A DNA stretch of 64,000 nucleotides from NCBI GenBank assembly GCA_019137255.1, contig WPDH01000228.1, forward strand, positions 1 through 64,000. Direction: 5' to 3'. Shown here one piece after another: positions 36,601 through 47,909 of this stretch; the first letter of the stretch is position 1; every line of letters starts with the position of its first letter. The notes beneath the pieces were generated by a model. It did no database searches, was not told the origin of the DNA, and saw nothing but the letters and a program-made list of their open reading frames with translations. The translations under genes were made by a program, and so were the position numbers. The DNA comes from Corinectria fuckeliana (lineage: Eukaryota > Ascomycota > Sordariomycetes > Hypocreales > Nectriaceae).

Positions 36601-37797
36601 CCCGGAGAGGATGTTGCGAACAGCCCGCCTAACCGAGGTGGCCTCCCTTCTGGAGCTCATGACGGACTAATTGGAGCCGGAGGCGCAAATGCCTCTATTC
36701 CCTCTACCCAGGATGAGCTTCCTCAGGGCCCGAACGGCGTAAACCCAGGAGTCGGCGGTACATCTGTCTTGCCAGGCGGCAAGGCAACAGGCCCCCAAGG
36801 CCGCTCATCGCGGTTCTTCCCTATGAAGGATATCCGGCTTGAGAATGCTGCTCCCGTTGACGCGCGATCCAAGTCTCCGACCCCGCCGCCTCCTACCATG
36901 GAGGGACACCCGGTGTATGAGGGCGATGTGATGCGTCCTCACGTTTCCCTGCCTAAGCCTCAGCCAGTCGTGAAGTTGCCTCCTACCATGACCGCCTCTC
37001 AGTCTTCGCAGTCTAGGCCACAGTTTGGCTGGGCTAACCCGCCTCCCTTCAAGGACCCCAGAGCCCCCCTCAGCCCTCATCGTGTCCCCCTCAGTGCTGG
37101 CGAGGCCACTCAAGAGAAGTGGCAGAGCCGAATCAACAGCCTTCTGAACGGCGCGAAGTCTCCGCCACAGAAGTCGATTGGCGTGGATCCCGCTAGTAAG
37201 AGCGCGTTGGACCACGCAACTCTACCGGACTCTGCTACTGTATCCCTTCCTAGAGCACCCCCGACTGCACGACCGGTTGGCACCCAGCGGGCGTCCATCA
37301 CGAAGCCAATGGCTGAGGAGTGCTTCGAGGAGCAGGAGATGGGATCCCTCCCTCAGATCAGGCTACCCCACAAGGCACCCGAGGCGGCTTGGCAGCCGGC
37401 ATTGGCGCAAACGAAGCCGCTTCCCAAGAAATTCCTGATCCAGCCGGCTATCATGGAGCCGTACTATTTCCCTTCAGAGGTAGTTGGCGGCGGCAATGCC
37501 ATGAAAATTCAGTTCCCCGGCATGACGGAGCCAAAGATCGTCACGGTCCCCTTCTCCGCAACACGCGGTGGGCGAGGCTCCCATATCCGAGCAGGACCCC
37601 GACACCGGGGATCCGGGCACGAGCGTCGAGGAGATAGGAGAGATGCCTCGACCTCTCGTGCTGAGCATGGCCTTTCATCCTCTGACCGTGGCGACCGAGG
37701 CGGCCGTGGCAGCCGTGGCAGCCGTGGCACATATCGCAGCCGAGGATCCGATAATTGGACCCGCGCCTCAGCGACTCCCACTTCGTTGTCCACCTAA
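33604..37797 (+). CDS. Large low-complexity Ala/Gln/Pro-rich protein with RGG-like C-terminus
   Basis: Function unknown; I recognise it only as a protein type conserved among filamentous ascomycetes. Exons 33604-33666, 33881-34373 and 34430-37797 fit in phase, giving about 1,307 residues (or 1,306 from the second ATG). The most protein-like block is KKFTDEELKKYGIHMASRL followed by NKWADIDDDDEDWAPDAITW, near residue 190-230. After it come a His/Ala/Gln run (HAHLHAQAHAHAQ, then eight Ala-Gln pairs), a charged coiled coil near residue 600 (VEYQKKLMRERNELARKRRH), another around EQARLAERAERERQL-type sequence, and long Ser/Pro-rich linkers. The C-terminus is rich in Arg, Gly and Ser (DRGDRGGRGSRGSRGTYRS), as in RNA-binding RGG proteins. 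An RNA-granule or translation role is a guess from composition. Confidence 0.8.
34735..34782 (+). repeat. Tandem hexanucleotide repeat encoding (Ala-Gln)8
   Basis: Eight consecutive copies of a GCCCAA-like unit (variants GCCCAG and GCTCAG) inside the preceding gene's coding region. The reading frame is kept because the unit is six bases. It lies directly after a degenerate His-Ala-Gln run built from similar codons, so the array probably grew by slippage. Confidence 0.9.
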
Positions 37798-39124
37798 GCA
37801 AATCGTTGAGATGACGACGTTGGGTGCGGTATCAACCTGAGCGATTCTACATAATATTAGCAGAGCACTCTTGTCTATTCAATCTAACCATCTGGCGCAT
37901 CCTCCTGATGCTCAGATCCCTGTCCCACATACAACATGTGGGAGGAACCCTCACTGTCACAATCCTTTGCACCGACCTTGGTGCCTGGGAGGCTGTTCGC
38001 TTCGACTTCGACATAGTCTACGGCGAGCGTGTACAACTTTGGAGCGTGCGTGTATTCCATGACGTATTTGGCATGGCGGGTTTGCGATGGGCCCGTTTTT
38101 GGGTTCTGCAATAGGCTTGGGCTTGCAAAGCTTTCGAGAGTATTCTCTACTATTGTTTCTTGTTTTTTAATTTTCCCTCTTCTTCGCGAACCTCTTGACC
38201 TCCTGCTTCTTCACAAAATATCGTCCTGGACTCTAGCTCTACTGGCTACTCTGCCGGTGCCCGACCGAGTCGGCAGCATATGTACCGACGACCACACTCC
38301 GGAGGCCTGAGCCCCCTTTTGCTAATGGACGGAGACTCTTTTGAAGATCTAATCGATTCTTGGAACGAACGAACAATAACGAAACGACGTCGTACGGCCA
38401 CGGACCCTCCCCCAATTGCGGGAACATGAGGGGCTTCCTGACTTGACGACGACGAATCTTTAAGGAAAGGTCCCCTTGGATTTTTGCTTGGTTTGGGGTT
38501 CTTTTTGAGACGACGGCCTACTGGTTTACGTTTCGGGGAACAACCGGGGAGGAGCCAGGGAGCAACACTTTTGAACTTTCAAACCGGAACTGGACACACT
38601 TTCGGGAGGATGGATGATGATGACGGTGGGAGAGGTGCCGGTCTGACAACGCTGTTGAAGATAGTTGACGCGCTGACAGCTACACACAAAGTACGCAAAA
38701 CGTTCTCAAATCATGCATGACTATCCATTGTGTGTTTCGATGTGTGATGTGACAACATAACCATCCAAGACCCGATGTAGAGTGATCTGAGTGACAAAGC
38801 CACACTGCCCTTGGGCCTTCTATCTATTCATGCATGATATTCGTCACCTATCGAGCCTTGAGGAGCCCTACAGATACATCCATCTACCCACCAGCCAAAC
38901 ATCCTCAGCCTCTTTGCAATGGCTTCAAGCATCTTTATCGAAAGACAGAAACAGTATCAAAATGCCCCGTGATATTCCCCGCATACTCCAGAACGCCGAC
39001 ACCCCCAGCCCCTTGTCCCCTTGGGCCCCAGACAACTCGTGACCGTTAGTTAACATGTTCATTACTCTCGTTTCAACATCGGCATCAGACAGCGTAGAGA
39101 CAATTGCCCTTCTTCGCCGCGGGC
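37798..39124. other. Convergent 3' region before MCM6
   Basis: About 1.3 kb with only short open frames; none has recognisable features. It holds the 3' ends of the flanking transcripts. Confidence 0.5.
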
Positions 39125-42100
39125 CTAGTACTCCTCTACTGCACAGTTGGGGTGTAGGACGTAGACGACCTGAGCAGCGGCCGCGGAGCTGCCCTCGCCA
39201 GCGTCGTCGGTGGCACCATCGCCACGGAGCGCCATGAGGATGTTTTCCTAGTACGCGAGTTAGCGTTGTGATTCATTTCTCCAACGGGACCGGGAGTGGA
39301 GCCTGGCTTACCTTGACCATCTTCTTGAGCACCATGTTGGCGAGGCCCTTCTCGCGGTGGTAGTCGTCCTCGCCATCGAGCTCGTCCTCCTTCTGCTCGA
39401 GGTACCAGTTCACGAGCTCCTCGCCGTCGACGCCCTCGCCGCTGCCGCTCTCGTCGTCGTTGACGCGCTGGACGATCATGTTGACCATCTTGATGTAGTT
39501 GTCGTACGTGATGGTGTGCTTGCGCTTCTCAGGGGCGGCGGAGCCTTCGGCGGGCGGCTCCTCCTCCTCCGCCATCTCCGCATCGCCCTCGCGGTCGCGG
39601 CCGGCTGCAGCGTCGGCGGCGCGGAGGAGCGTCTCGCTGTCTTCTTGGGTGTCGCCGTCGTCCATCTCGACGTCGTCGTGCTCGACGGAGATGATGCTCT
39701 GCCGGAGCAGGTTGGAGGCCTCGACGACCATCTCGGCGCTGATGTCCTCGGTGCAGTTGACCTTGGCGATGGCCTCGGACAGGCGGATCATGCTCTCAAG
39801 CTGGCGTACGGTGATGCGGTACGAGTTCTTGCCGATGCCGCCCTGCGAATCGTCGGCACGGAGCTCCTTGTACTTCTCGACGAGGACCTCCTTGGCTTCT
39901 TCGCTGAACTCGGGGCGGAACGTCTTGGCGAAGCGGATGTACCGCTGGAGCTGCTCGGTGCTGAACTCGGGCTCGACGGCCTCGTCGCGGAGCTGGTGGA
40001 TGCTGACGATGTGCTCTGCGAGGTGGCGATCGACCTGCTCGTTACACTCGTCGAGGACGACGAAGAAGAGGTCGAAGCGAGACATGATGGGGGCTGACAT
40101 GTTGATGTTGGCGCGTAGGGTGGTCTTGCGGTTGTATCGGCCGGCGACGGGGTTGGCGGCAGCTAGAATGCTGGTCCTGGCGTTCAGGGTGGCCTGGATA
40201 CCGGCCTTGGCAATGGAGATGGTCTGCTGCTCCATGGCTTCGTGGATGGCGACCTGGTCTACAATGTCCATCTTGTCGAACTCGTCGATGGCGCAGATGC
40301 CGTTGTCTGCCAGCATCAGGGCTCCGGCCTCGATGGTGAACTCGCCCGTTTCCTCGTCCTTGATGACGGCGGCCGTGAGACCAGCCGCGGACGAAGCCTT
40401 GCCACTGGTGTAGACGGCACGCGGGGCGAATGAGCAGATGTACTTGAGGAACTGGGACTTGGACGTGGAGGGATCGCCCACGATGCAGATGTTGATGTCC
40501 CCTCGGAGCTGCATGCCCTCCGGGGTACTCTTGTGCACACCAGACATGAGCTGGAGCAAAAGACCCTTCTTGACCACTTCGTGGCCGTAGACCATGGGGG
40601 CGATGGACTGGACGAGGCGGGAGTAGATGTGGTCGCCGTGGACCATGGCTCGGAGGTCTTCGATCTCGGAAGGGTTCATGGACGACAGGACGGTAGCCTG
40701 GGCATCCTCGATGGACCTGTCTCCCTCGTTGGCGTTGTTCTGGGCCAGGGCGTTGACGATATCAGCAGCACCGGCGCCGGCAGACTGGCCAGAGGTGGTT
40801 GTGTCCGGGGCAACCATGCAGGCGAGGAAGGCCAGGCGGTACGTGAGGTCGCGGACACCGAGGGCCTTGAGACCGCTGACTCCACTGCCACCAGCATCGG
40901 CTCCCCTGGGCGCGTTGCGGTCATCGCGGATGGCGGTCGGCCGCAAGCCGGGGAGGCCCAGTTGGCTGACATCGGGGACGACGATGAGGGCACCGGTGAA
41001 GATGCACTTCTCACCAGCCTTGGCTCGGTCGACGATCTCACCGCGGAGAATAACGTCCATGGTGCGAGGCATGCTACCGGTGGGGATCTCGGAGCTGTTC
41101 TCCTGGATGCGCACCTTTTGCCAATCGACAAAGGTGCTGTGGCGGATATCGAGCTGCCAGGCCATGCGGTTCTGGCAGGTGTTGTTGGGGCATTGCGTGG
41201 GCTCGGTGTATCGGAAGGTCTGCTCGACGTTGGGGACGACGGTGCGGCAGGCTTCGCAGACGAAGGTGGCTAGCGACAGCTCGGGGCGGACTTCGGAGGT
41301 TCGCGTGACGGTGCCGGAGATGGACAGGAGCTGGCCGATGTTGGCGGCGCGGAGAGCGCGGACGCGCGAGACCAGGGGCAGGTTGTAGAAGGCGATGGAG
41401 AAGAGCTTGTCCGTCTGCTGGTTCTCGTTCTTGCGGTGCGACGACTCGGACTGGCTGGCGGAGCCCTGGTGGCTGGCGGCCGAGGTGGCCAGGTTGCTCG
41501 AGGCGGTGGGCTGGCGATGCTCGCGGAAGTATTGGGACTCGTGCTTGGCGATCATGTTGTGGAGGGCCGCGGTGAGGAAGGGGAGGAAGCGGTAGTACTG
41601 GCGCATGACGCCGTCGGCTAGACTGCCGTTCTCCCACGAGGCGAGGTGCTTGTAGTCGACGTAGAAGGTGGACAGCTGCAGGTTTCGCATGCCGTTGATC
41701 TGGGCGACGTAGTACTTGTCGGTGGTGACGGCGCTGGAGGTGGGAGCCCCTGATGAGAGGGGGTCTTCGACGAAGCTGTCGCACGCCAATGGTTAGCCAG
41801 AGTCCCCCCCCCCTGCCCTCTTCTCTCTTCTCCGCTGTGTAAAAGAGACTCACTTGTCGATGAACGACTCAAAATGCTCCTGGACCAGTACGCCGATGCG
41901 GTCCTCGACGCGGGAGATGTTGGCGGCGTCGGGGATCCTGGAGCTGCGGGGCACCTGGTCGTCGGCGAAGCCATCGCCCTCGTCGTCGCTGGGAGCGCCC
42001 ATGGGGGTGCCCATGTTCTCCGACGGCGGGCCTCGGGGCCGGGCGGACGACGAGCTCGGGAAGCCCATGTTGCGCCGGGGCGTTGCGGCGCCGGGGCGGG

Positions 42101-42146
42101 AGGGCGCGTCGGACATCATGAATCCGGCGTCGCTTGGGGTGGCCAT
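39125..42146 (-). CDS. MCM6: DNA replication licensing factor MCM6
   Basis: Subunit of the MCM2-7 replicative helicase loaded at origins in G1. Exons 42146-41854, 41775-39312 and 39247-39125 fit in phase, giving 959 residues. An acidic/Ser-rich N-terminal extension (to about residue 85) precedes the N-terminal MCM domain. The zinc motif CEAC...CPNNTC lies near residues 265-295. MPRTMDVILRGEIVDRAKAG and FTGALIVVPDVSQLGLPG identify MCM6 rather than other MCMs. The AAA+ domain has Walker A GDPSTSKSQ (~528), Walker B CAIDEFDKM (~595) and the arginine finger MSRFDLFFVV (~663). A winged-helix C-terminal region ends with YVLHPNCAVEEY, recovered by splicing the last exon. Acidic insertions rich in Glu occur after residue 815. 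Two ACGCGT boxes lie upstream. Confidence 0.95.
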
Positions 42147-42391
42147 GGCGGGCGGGATTGTGGGTTGTTGTACCGAGAGATTCGGTGACCGCTATGCCCC
42201 TCTCTTCTCTCTGTCAGCTGGCGGACTGCTTCTTCGTTGTTGCCGTGCGTGACTGCGTCGGTGAGGGCGGTACTGAGAGCCTTGGTGGTGGTGGTGACGG
42301 CTGGGTTGTGGGTTGTGGGGGAAGATTTGCTGGAGTTGGGATCGGGTGGGAAACGTTTGTGTGTGGACGCTAGATTGATTGGAGGGCGGAG

Positions 42392-42408
42392 ACGCGTCGG
42401 GAACGCGT
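42392..42408. promoter_or_regulatory. Two MCB-like ACGCGT boxes upstream of MCM6
   Basis: Perfect ACGCGT palindromes occur at 42392-42397 and 42403-42408, 11 bp apart (about one helical turn) and about 250 bp upstream of the MCM6 start. The same hexamer is the MluI cell-cycle box bound by MBF (Mbp1/Swi6) at G1/S genes in yeasts. A further CGCGACGCGA run follows at about 42424-42433. Identity of the box is direct; its use in this organism is inferred. Confidence 0.6.
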
Positions 42409-42505
42409 CGAGGGGCTGCCTTGGCGCGACGCGACTTTAATTGATTCCAGGCTTAAATATCTTGTCTACCAACTTGTAAGTATTTGTCGGCTCCCAAGCC
42501 CTCGT

Positions 42506-44376
42506 CTATTTCCTGCCCAGGGCATGCTCAATCTCCACCAGCGCGGCCAGCACCTTTTCATCACACTGCCTCCGCCCGATAATCTGCAGACTGACGGGAG
42601 CATTCTCGTACTTCTCCGGGCTGTACATGTCGTAGACGAACTTGTCCTCGGCGTTCTTGGGAACGTAGCTGACATCCTTGGCATCCTTGGCCGCATCGAC
42701 TGTGGTGACGGGGAAGACGGCGCCTGGGTAATCCAGCAGATTCCACTGCGCCGTGTATCCCCAGTAGCGCGACTGGTCGTGCGGTGTTGCGGCGCCGAAC
42801 GACGGAGGGCACAGGATGACGTCGACCTCCCGTCCATCCCTTGCGCCCGTCTTCGTCCAGGCGCGGGCGTAGTCGACGCGGTACTGGTCTCGTCTGCCGC
42901 AGAGCTGTACAACGACGCAACGTGTCAGTAAGTGGTCGGGCTCTCAGGCCGGAGCAACACTTACCTCCCAAAGCTCATGCTGAGTGAGATGCTTGACGCT
43001 CGGCTGCTCCTGTATAATGAACTTGGTCAGCGGCAGGATGGGCTCTCCGCTCTCCTTGAGCACCTCGAGAGCCTCTTCACCGCCGTCTGGCCAATACAGC
43101 GAAGATATGATATCCCAGCCCTTGGCGTGGTCCAGCGGCTCCGAGTCCCAGTCTACCACCTCCATGCCCGCCTTCCGGCACGCCTCCGCAACCTCCTTCA
43201 ACGCGCGGGTCATGGGCGGATGCGGCTGCACGACACCGTCCCACCACTGCACGGCGACTTTGAGGGGCTCGGTGAACTCGTACGGCGTCCATTCTTTGAC
43301 AGTCAGGGATGGGTCCACGCGCCACGGCTTTGCTGAGAGGGCGACTTTCATGAACAGTTCCAGAGCTTCTCGGTCTACGGCCATGGGTCCGACGGTTGAT
43401 GCGATTGTCTCTTTGCCCACCATGATGCTCCTTTGCCCCGATGCCGAGACACGCTTGAGTGTCGGCCTATGACGGTGTTAGCTTTGGGTTCACGCTCGAA
43501 TTATAATCGAGTGACGCTGGCTGGTCTGGCGTACTTGAAACCGTATACGCCAACGTGGGCTGCTGGACAGCGGATGCTACCACCAATGTCACCGCCGATG
43601 CCCTGGATACCGTTAGGGCCAAGCCTGTTCGTTGAAGAGGCTCAACTCACAAAGATGCTTCCACGCATGCCCAGCAGTGCCGATTCGCCTCCACTGCTGC
43701 CTCCAGGCGTCAGGTCTCGATTGTAAGGGTTGACCGTGCGGCCAAAGAGATTGCTATTGGTCTCCAAGTGCATGATGGTCTGAGGCTGGGTTGTCCTGGC
43801 ATAGAAGACGCAGCCTTCATCCCAGAAGGTGTCGTAGAGCAGATTGGATCCATGCTCCTTGCCGACCCAGGCAACAAACGACGCAGTAGTCACAACGTCG
43901 GGACCGACCATGCCGTGGTGTTCCTTGGTTGAAATGGGCAAGCCAAAGAGTGCGCCTTTTGGTTCAGGCAGAGAATCAAGATACTTTGCTCGAGCAATAG
44001 CCTCATCCCACATGAGGCCCACGAGGCAGTTTGTCTAGGGTGTTGTTAGCAGTCTACCGTGTTTCGGACCTCCAACAGGCGGGTTGCTTACAGCAGCGTG
44101 TGCCAAGGCCGCTCGTCGCAAGAAGGCCCTCGTCACTTCTTCCACCGACATCTTCCTCTCACGCAGAACGGCCAGTAGCTCGTTGACGGAGTAGTTTTCA
44201 GTAATCTCAACCTCCCGTTGAGTCAGGACCGACTTGGGCAAGTCTTGTGAGCTGAGGGGAAGCTCATCTGGCAGGTCTTGGAGCTTCGGCTCAACCTTGG
44301 CAAGGGAGGCATCGCGTTGGGCCCTCGCCCATGAGACCTTGTCCTCCCACGACTTGGTCTGCTGAACCATGGTCAT
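42506..44376 (-). CDS. Acetamidase-type amidase (amidase signature family)
   Basis: Hydrolyses a carboxamide to a carboxylate and ammonia; the likely class is the fungal acetamidase/general amidase group, but the substrate is unknown. Five exons fit in phase: 44376-44092, 44034-43651, 43602-43535, 43466-42965 and 42904-42506, giving 545 residues, the usual length. The catalytic Ser-cisSer-Lys triad is visible: Lys in PISTKEHHGM, Ser in TPGGSSGGESALL, and Ser in GGDIGGSIRCPAA. The C-terminal region (VSLQIIGRRQCDEKVLAALV) is family-typical. No signal peptide, so cytosolic. Neighbouring gene is a divergent class III aminotransferase across 1.2 kb, with several GATA motifs between. AmdS of Aspergillus is a known GATA-factor target; regulation here is inference. 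Confidence 0.92.
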
Positions 44377-45551
44377 TCTGGTGTTGACTGGGAGGCTTGG
44401 TTTAAGGTGATGTAAAGGAAAAGATTAATAAAGAAGAGTGTAGGAACGACAAAGGTGTAAGAAGTCGAAGAGTTCCCGAAGTAGGGAGTCACGGGTGCAG
44501 CTTGCTGGTGGAGCATTATTAAGACATCAAGTCTCGGGCCGAGAAAGCGTTTGAATAGGTAATTCTGGCAGACTGGGAACTGTCAGCAATACTGTTGACC
44601 AGATAGATACTCGGCCGACGGTATTGCTCCTGTAGCGTGGATATCATCGGGCCCACAAAGCCGAGCCCGCCTCCGCAGCTTACAAGCGGGGGTTTCCCAG
44701 CTTCACCACGGATTGTAGGATTGTAATAAATCCGGGGTCTCTTATCAGACGCAGCGCAATTACCGTTGGTTGGCTGGTTGCCTTGCTCCCCCGCCGGACT
44801 CCGCACGGAGTGGTGCACATGGCCGATACGCCGAACACGCCGAATCATCGGCGTAGTTGCTTTATCACGTTCCAGCTTCGGAATATGCTCACCCCCCTTC
44901 ATGCTCGTAATTAATGAATTCCAGGGGAGAGAAGCATGTTTACTACGGGTTACCCGCGGCGGAAGAGCTGCATTCTGGTAAGCATCTAGGCACTAAATAA
45001 GAGCGACGCAAGACCGGACCTTCGATACCACTCAACAAACTGCCGAAGGTGTTGGTTGTCCTGGAGGATGCAAGATAATATTGGCATTGGTATACTATCC
45101 AATCAAAAGCGGCGGACATGCAACGACTTGCCGTTGCTACCCATCCTACCGCACGCTGCCCAAAACGGTGTTATCAGGTCGGCTTCCGAGCACATTTTTA
45201 GTAGGCTGTTTGGTTTTCAACCCAGTAAGGTGAGGCCAGACGTGAAGTTGGGTGCTGCTGATAAGGCAGGTTTTGACGCCCTCCGACATCGTATCGAGAA
45301 GCCGCACGCGGTGATGGCACTGAGACGTAGTATTTAGTCTTATCAGCTGTCTCGAATCTGAGAACAAACCCATGCCAGCGATGATCCCTGTGGTTGACGA
45401 GATTATTCAGTCATGTATATGAGGCTTGAACCCGCTTACATTTTCTCTGATTTATGTGCCTTTGGTGTTTGATTAAGGAATTCAGTACTTTTCTCCTCAG
45501 AATCAAACCACGCTTGCATACGACACCAGGAGTAAGTCCCAACTTGCCAAG
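44377..45551. promoter_or_regulatory. Divergent promoter region with GATA motifs (amidase/aminotransferase)
   Basis: HGATAR-type sites on either strand include 44601-44606, 44731-44737, 44862-44867, 45073-45078, 45259-45264 and 45340-45345. The last two are part of a perfect inverted repeat, GCTGATAAG at 45257-45265 and CTTATCAGC at 45339-45347. About three to four such sites would be expected by chance in this length, so enrichment is modest. GATA factors (AreA/NIT2) are known to control fungal amidases. No gene is supported within the region. Confidence 0.4.
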
Positions 45552-47275
45552 ATGACGGCCTCCTCTACCACAGTCGAGATGGCCCCTCCGACTCCAGAAT
45601 CCGAAAATGACAGCATGTTTGGCGGTGAACTGCAGCCTAAGAGTGCAATGCTCCATCGCAGCTTGAAGAGTGCACCGCTGCAAATGGTGGCAGCAAACGG
45701 AACCCATATTACCTTCTCCAACGGTCAAAAGATGCTGGACACGACCTGCGGGGCGGCAGTAGCGTGCATCGGGTATAACAACAAACGAGTCAAACAGGCT
45801 ATGATTGACCAGATCGACAAGTTTTCATACTGCAATTCCATGTTCTTCAGCCATCCAGCCGGGGAGCAACTGGCAGCTGAACTAGTGTACGGGACGGGAG
45901 GCGTCATGTCTAAAGCCTACATCATGTCTTCTGGTGAGTCCCCTTGCCACTCGGATAGTCCCTTTGCATCTTAACAAAAGGCTTCTCTCTCCAGGCTCTG
46001 AAGCAATGGAAGCTGCGATGAAGATGGCACACCAATACTACATGGAGGTGAGCCCAAAGCAACCCACCCGAATCAACTTCATTGCCCGGGAAGGCTCCTA
46101 CCACGGCACAACTCTGGGCGCTCTATCAATGAGTGGCCATGTTGCTCGGCGCAGTCTCTTCGTGGATATGCTCCTGCCCAACATTGCTCGAGTGTCGCCC
46201 TGCAATGCATATCGGGGGATGAGTCAAGGACAGACGGCTGAGCAGTACGTCGAGCAATTGGCGGATGAACTGGACCGCAAGTTTCAGGAACTCGGCCCCG
46301 AGACTGTCTGTGCTTTCGTTGCAGAGCCGGTTGTTGGAGCAGTAAGTCTGCCAGTACCGACTTGGTTGCGCCATGTTGCACGACTAACACGGTGTCGATG
46401 CTAGGCCCTGGGTTGCGTTCCCGCAGTGCCGGGTTATTTCAAAGCGATGAAGAAAGTCTGCGATAAATACGGAGCTCTTCTCATCCTCGACGGTTCGGGA
46501 TCTCCCCCCATTGATGTGTTTCAAGGGCTCGTTACTGACGTTATGATAAGAGGTCATGTCCGGAATGGGGCGATGTGGGACGCTGCACGCTTGGCAGCAA
46601 GAAGACGTGGTTCCGGATATCCAGACAATGGCGAAAGGACTAGGCGGAGGATATGCGTCAATTTCCGGAATGCTTATTAACCATCGAGTAGCTGACGCTT
46701 TGGAAAATGGGAGCGGGTATGGAGCAACTCCTGAAGCAATGCTACTGCTAACGCCAGCTCCAGGACCTTCTCACACGGCCACACCTACCAAGGGCATCCT
46801 GTGGCATGTGCCGCGGCGTTGGAAGTGCAGCGAATCATCCGGGAAGAAAACCTCGTCGAAAACGTTCGCAAGAGTGGAGTCTATCTGGAGCAGCTTTTAC
46901 ATGAATTCCTCGACGACCATCCCCACGTGGGCAATGTCAGAGGTCGAGGCCTCTTTTGGGGGGTAAGTAAAACACGTATTTGTGAATGGTATTTGGAAGT
47001 TTGTCTAAGAGAACCCACAGATCGAGTTCGTTGCCGACAAAGCAACCAAGGAACCCTTCCCGCCGTCAGCCAACATTGCCAATGCGGTGCATCTGAAAGG
47101 GTTGAACGACATCGGCATCAGCTTGTACCCAGGCACCGGTACCAAAGACGGAATCATGGGCGACCACGTACTACTTGCGCCTGCGTACACGAGTACTAGT
47201 GAGGAGATTGAGGAGATCGCGTTGAGAGTGAAAGATGCGGTATACAGAACCTTTGAAGAGCTGGAGGCGGTTTAA
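45552..47275 (+). CDS. PLP-dependent class III aminotransferase
   Basis: Transfers an amino group, probably from an omega-amino acid, diamine or similar donor; exact substrate cannot be read from sequence. Six exons fit in phase: 45552-45933, 45995-46341, 46405-46492, 46551-46716, 46764-46962 and 47021-47275, giving 478 residues. Motifs: FSNGQKMLDTTCGAAVACIGY near residue 55, the GSEAMEAAMK cofactor loop, YHGTTLGALSMSG, the PLP Asp in LLILDEVMSGMGR (restored by removing a 58-nt intron), and the Schiff-base Lys in MAKGLGGGYASISG. The end matches the family (LLAPAYTSTSEEIEEIALRV). Introns are 47-63 nt. It is divergent from the amidase, which suggests a joint nitrogen-recycling role, but this is inferred. 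Confidence 0.92.
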
Positions 47276-47909
47276 TCCTGGGGACTTGGAATAGGTAATC
47301 AGGGTTGACGGTGTTGGTCGTTGGATGGATTAATCAAATCTAACGTATTCTTATGAGTCTGTTGCCAGGACTCCGCTTCCCACGGTGGGCTTTGCTAGAG
47401 GTGGCCATCACGCCTCAACTCTGTGCCACCCAATCCTCACTCCAGCTCCTGATCCCACTGACTCTTTTACTCCGTTTCCAACGAACGACGTCCTTGTCGG
47501 TTTGATACCATCTCCGTCAGCGTTAACCGCCGCCCTTGTTACCACACTTGATCGAACGCCAGTCGACAGCGTTAGGGTTGCTACAGCCACTGCCTGCTCC
47601 CTGGGCCTACCCACAGACCTCACCTGGAGGGAGGAGGTGTTGGTGTGTGAATGATTAGACTTTCTGGTTATATCGGGCTTTGTTACTTCGACTACTTTAG
47701 CTACTTGGGTAACTGGAATTGGAACGACATTGGGGGTCCCGAAAGAGCTTATGGGTTGGTCATGAATGTCTTAGTGTTATGGTTTCATACTATCATTAGC
47801 AATATCGGTACCGCTTCTCCCCAAGGTTGTAAAGCTCATGTCGGTGAGTATCGTAGTCGACTTCGAGTTTAGTCAGTTGAGATCATAGCACCCACAACCA
47901 CGCGCAAGA
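47276..47909. other. Convergent 3' region
   Basis: 634 bp. A 90-codon plus-strand frame (47385-47654) has no recognisable features. Nothing else is supported. Confidence 0.45.

Noticed and set aside
39357..41388. Long plus-strand frames (246-304 codons) opposite MCM6
   Set aside because: Antisense to conserved MCM6 sequence, rich in Val/Leu/Asp/Gly or Ser/Arg from reversed codons; no independent support.
42506..47275. Idea that amidase and aminotransferase form a secondary-metabolite gene cluster
   Set aside because: No backbone synthase (PKS, NRPS, terpene cyclase), oxidase set or cluster regulator nearby; a two-gene catabolic pair is simpler.
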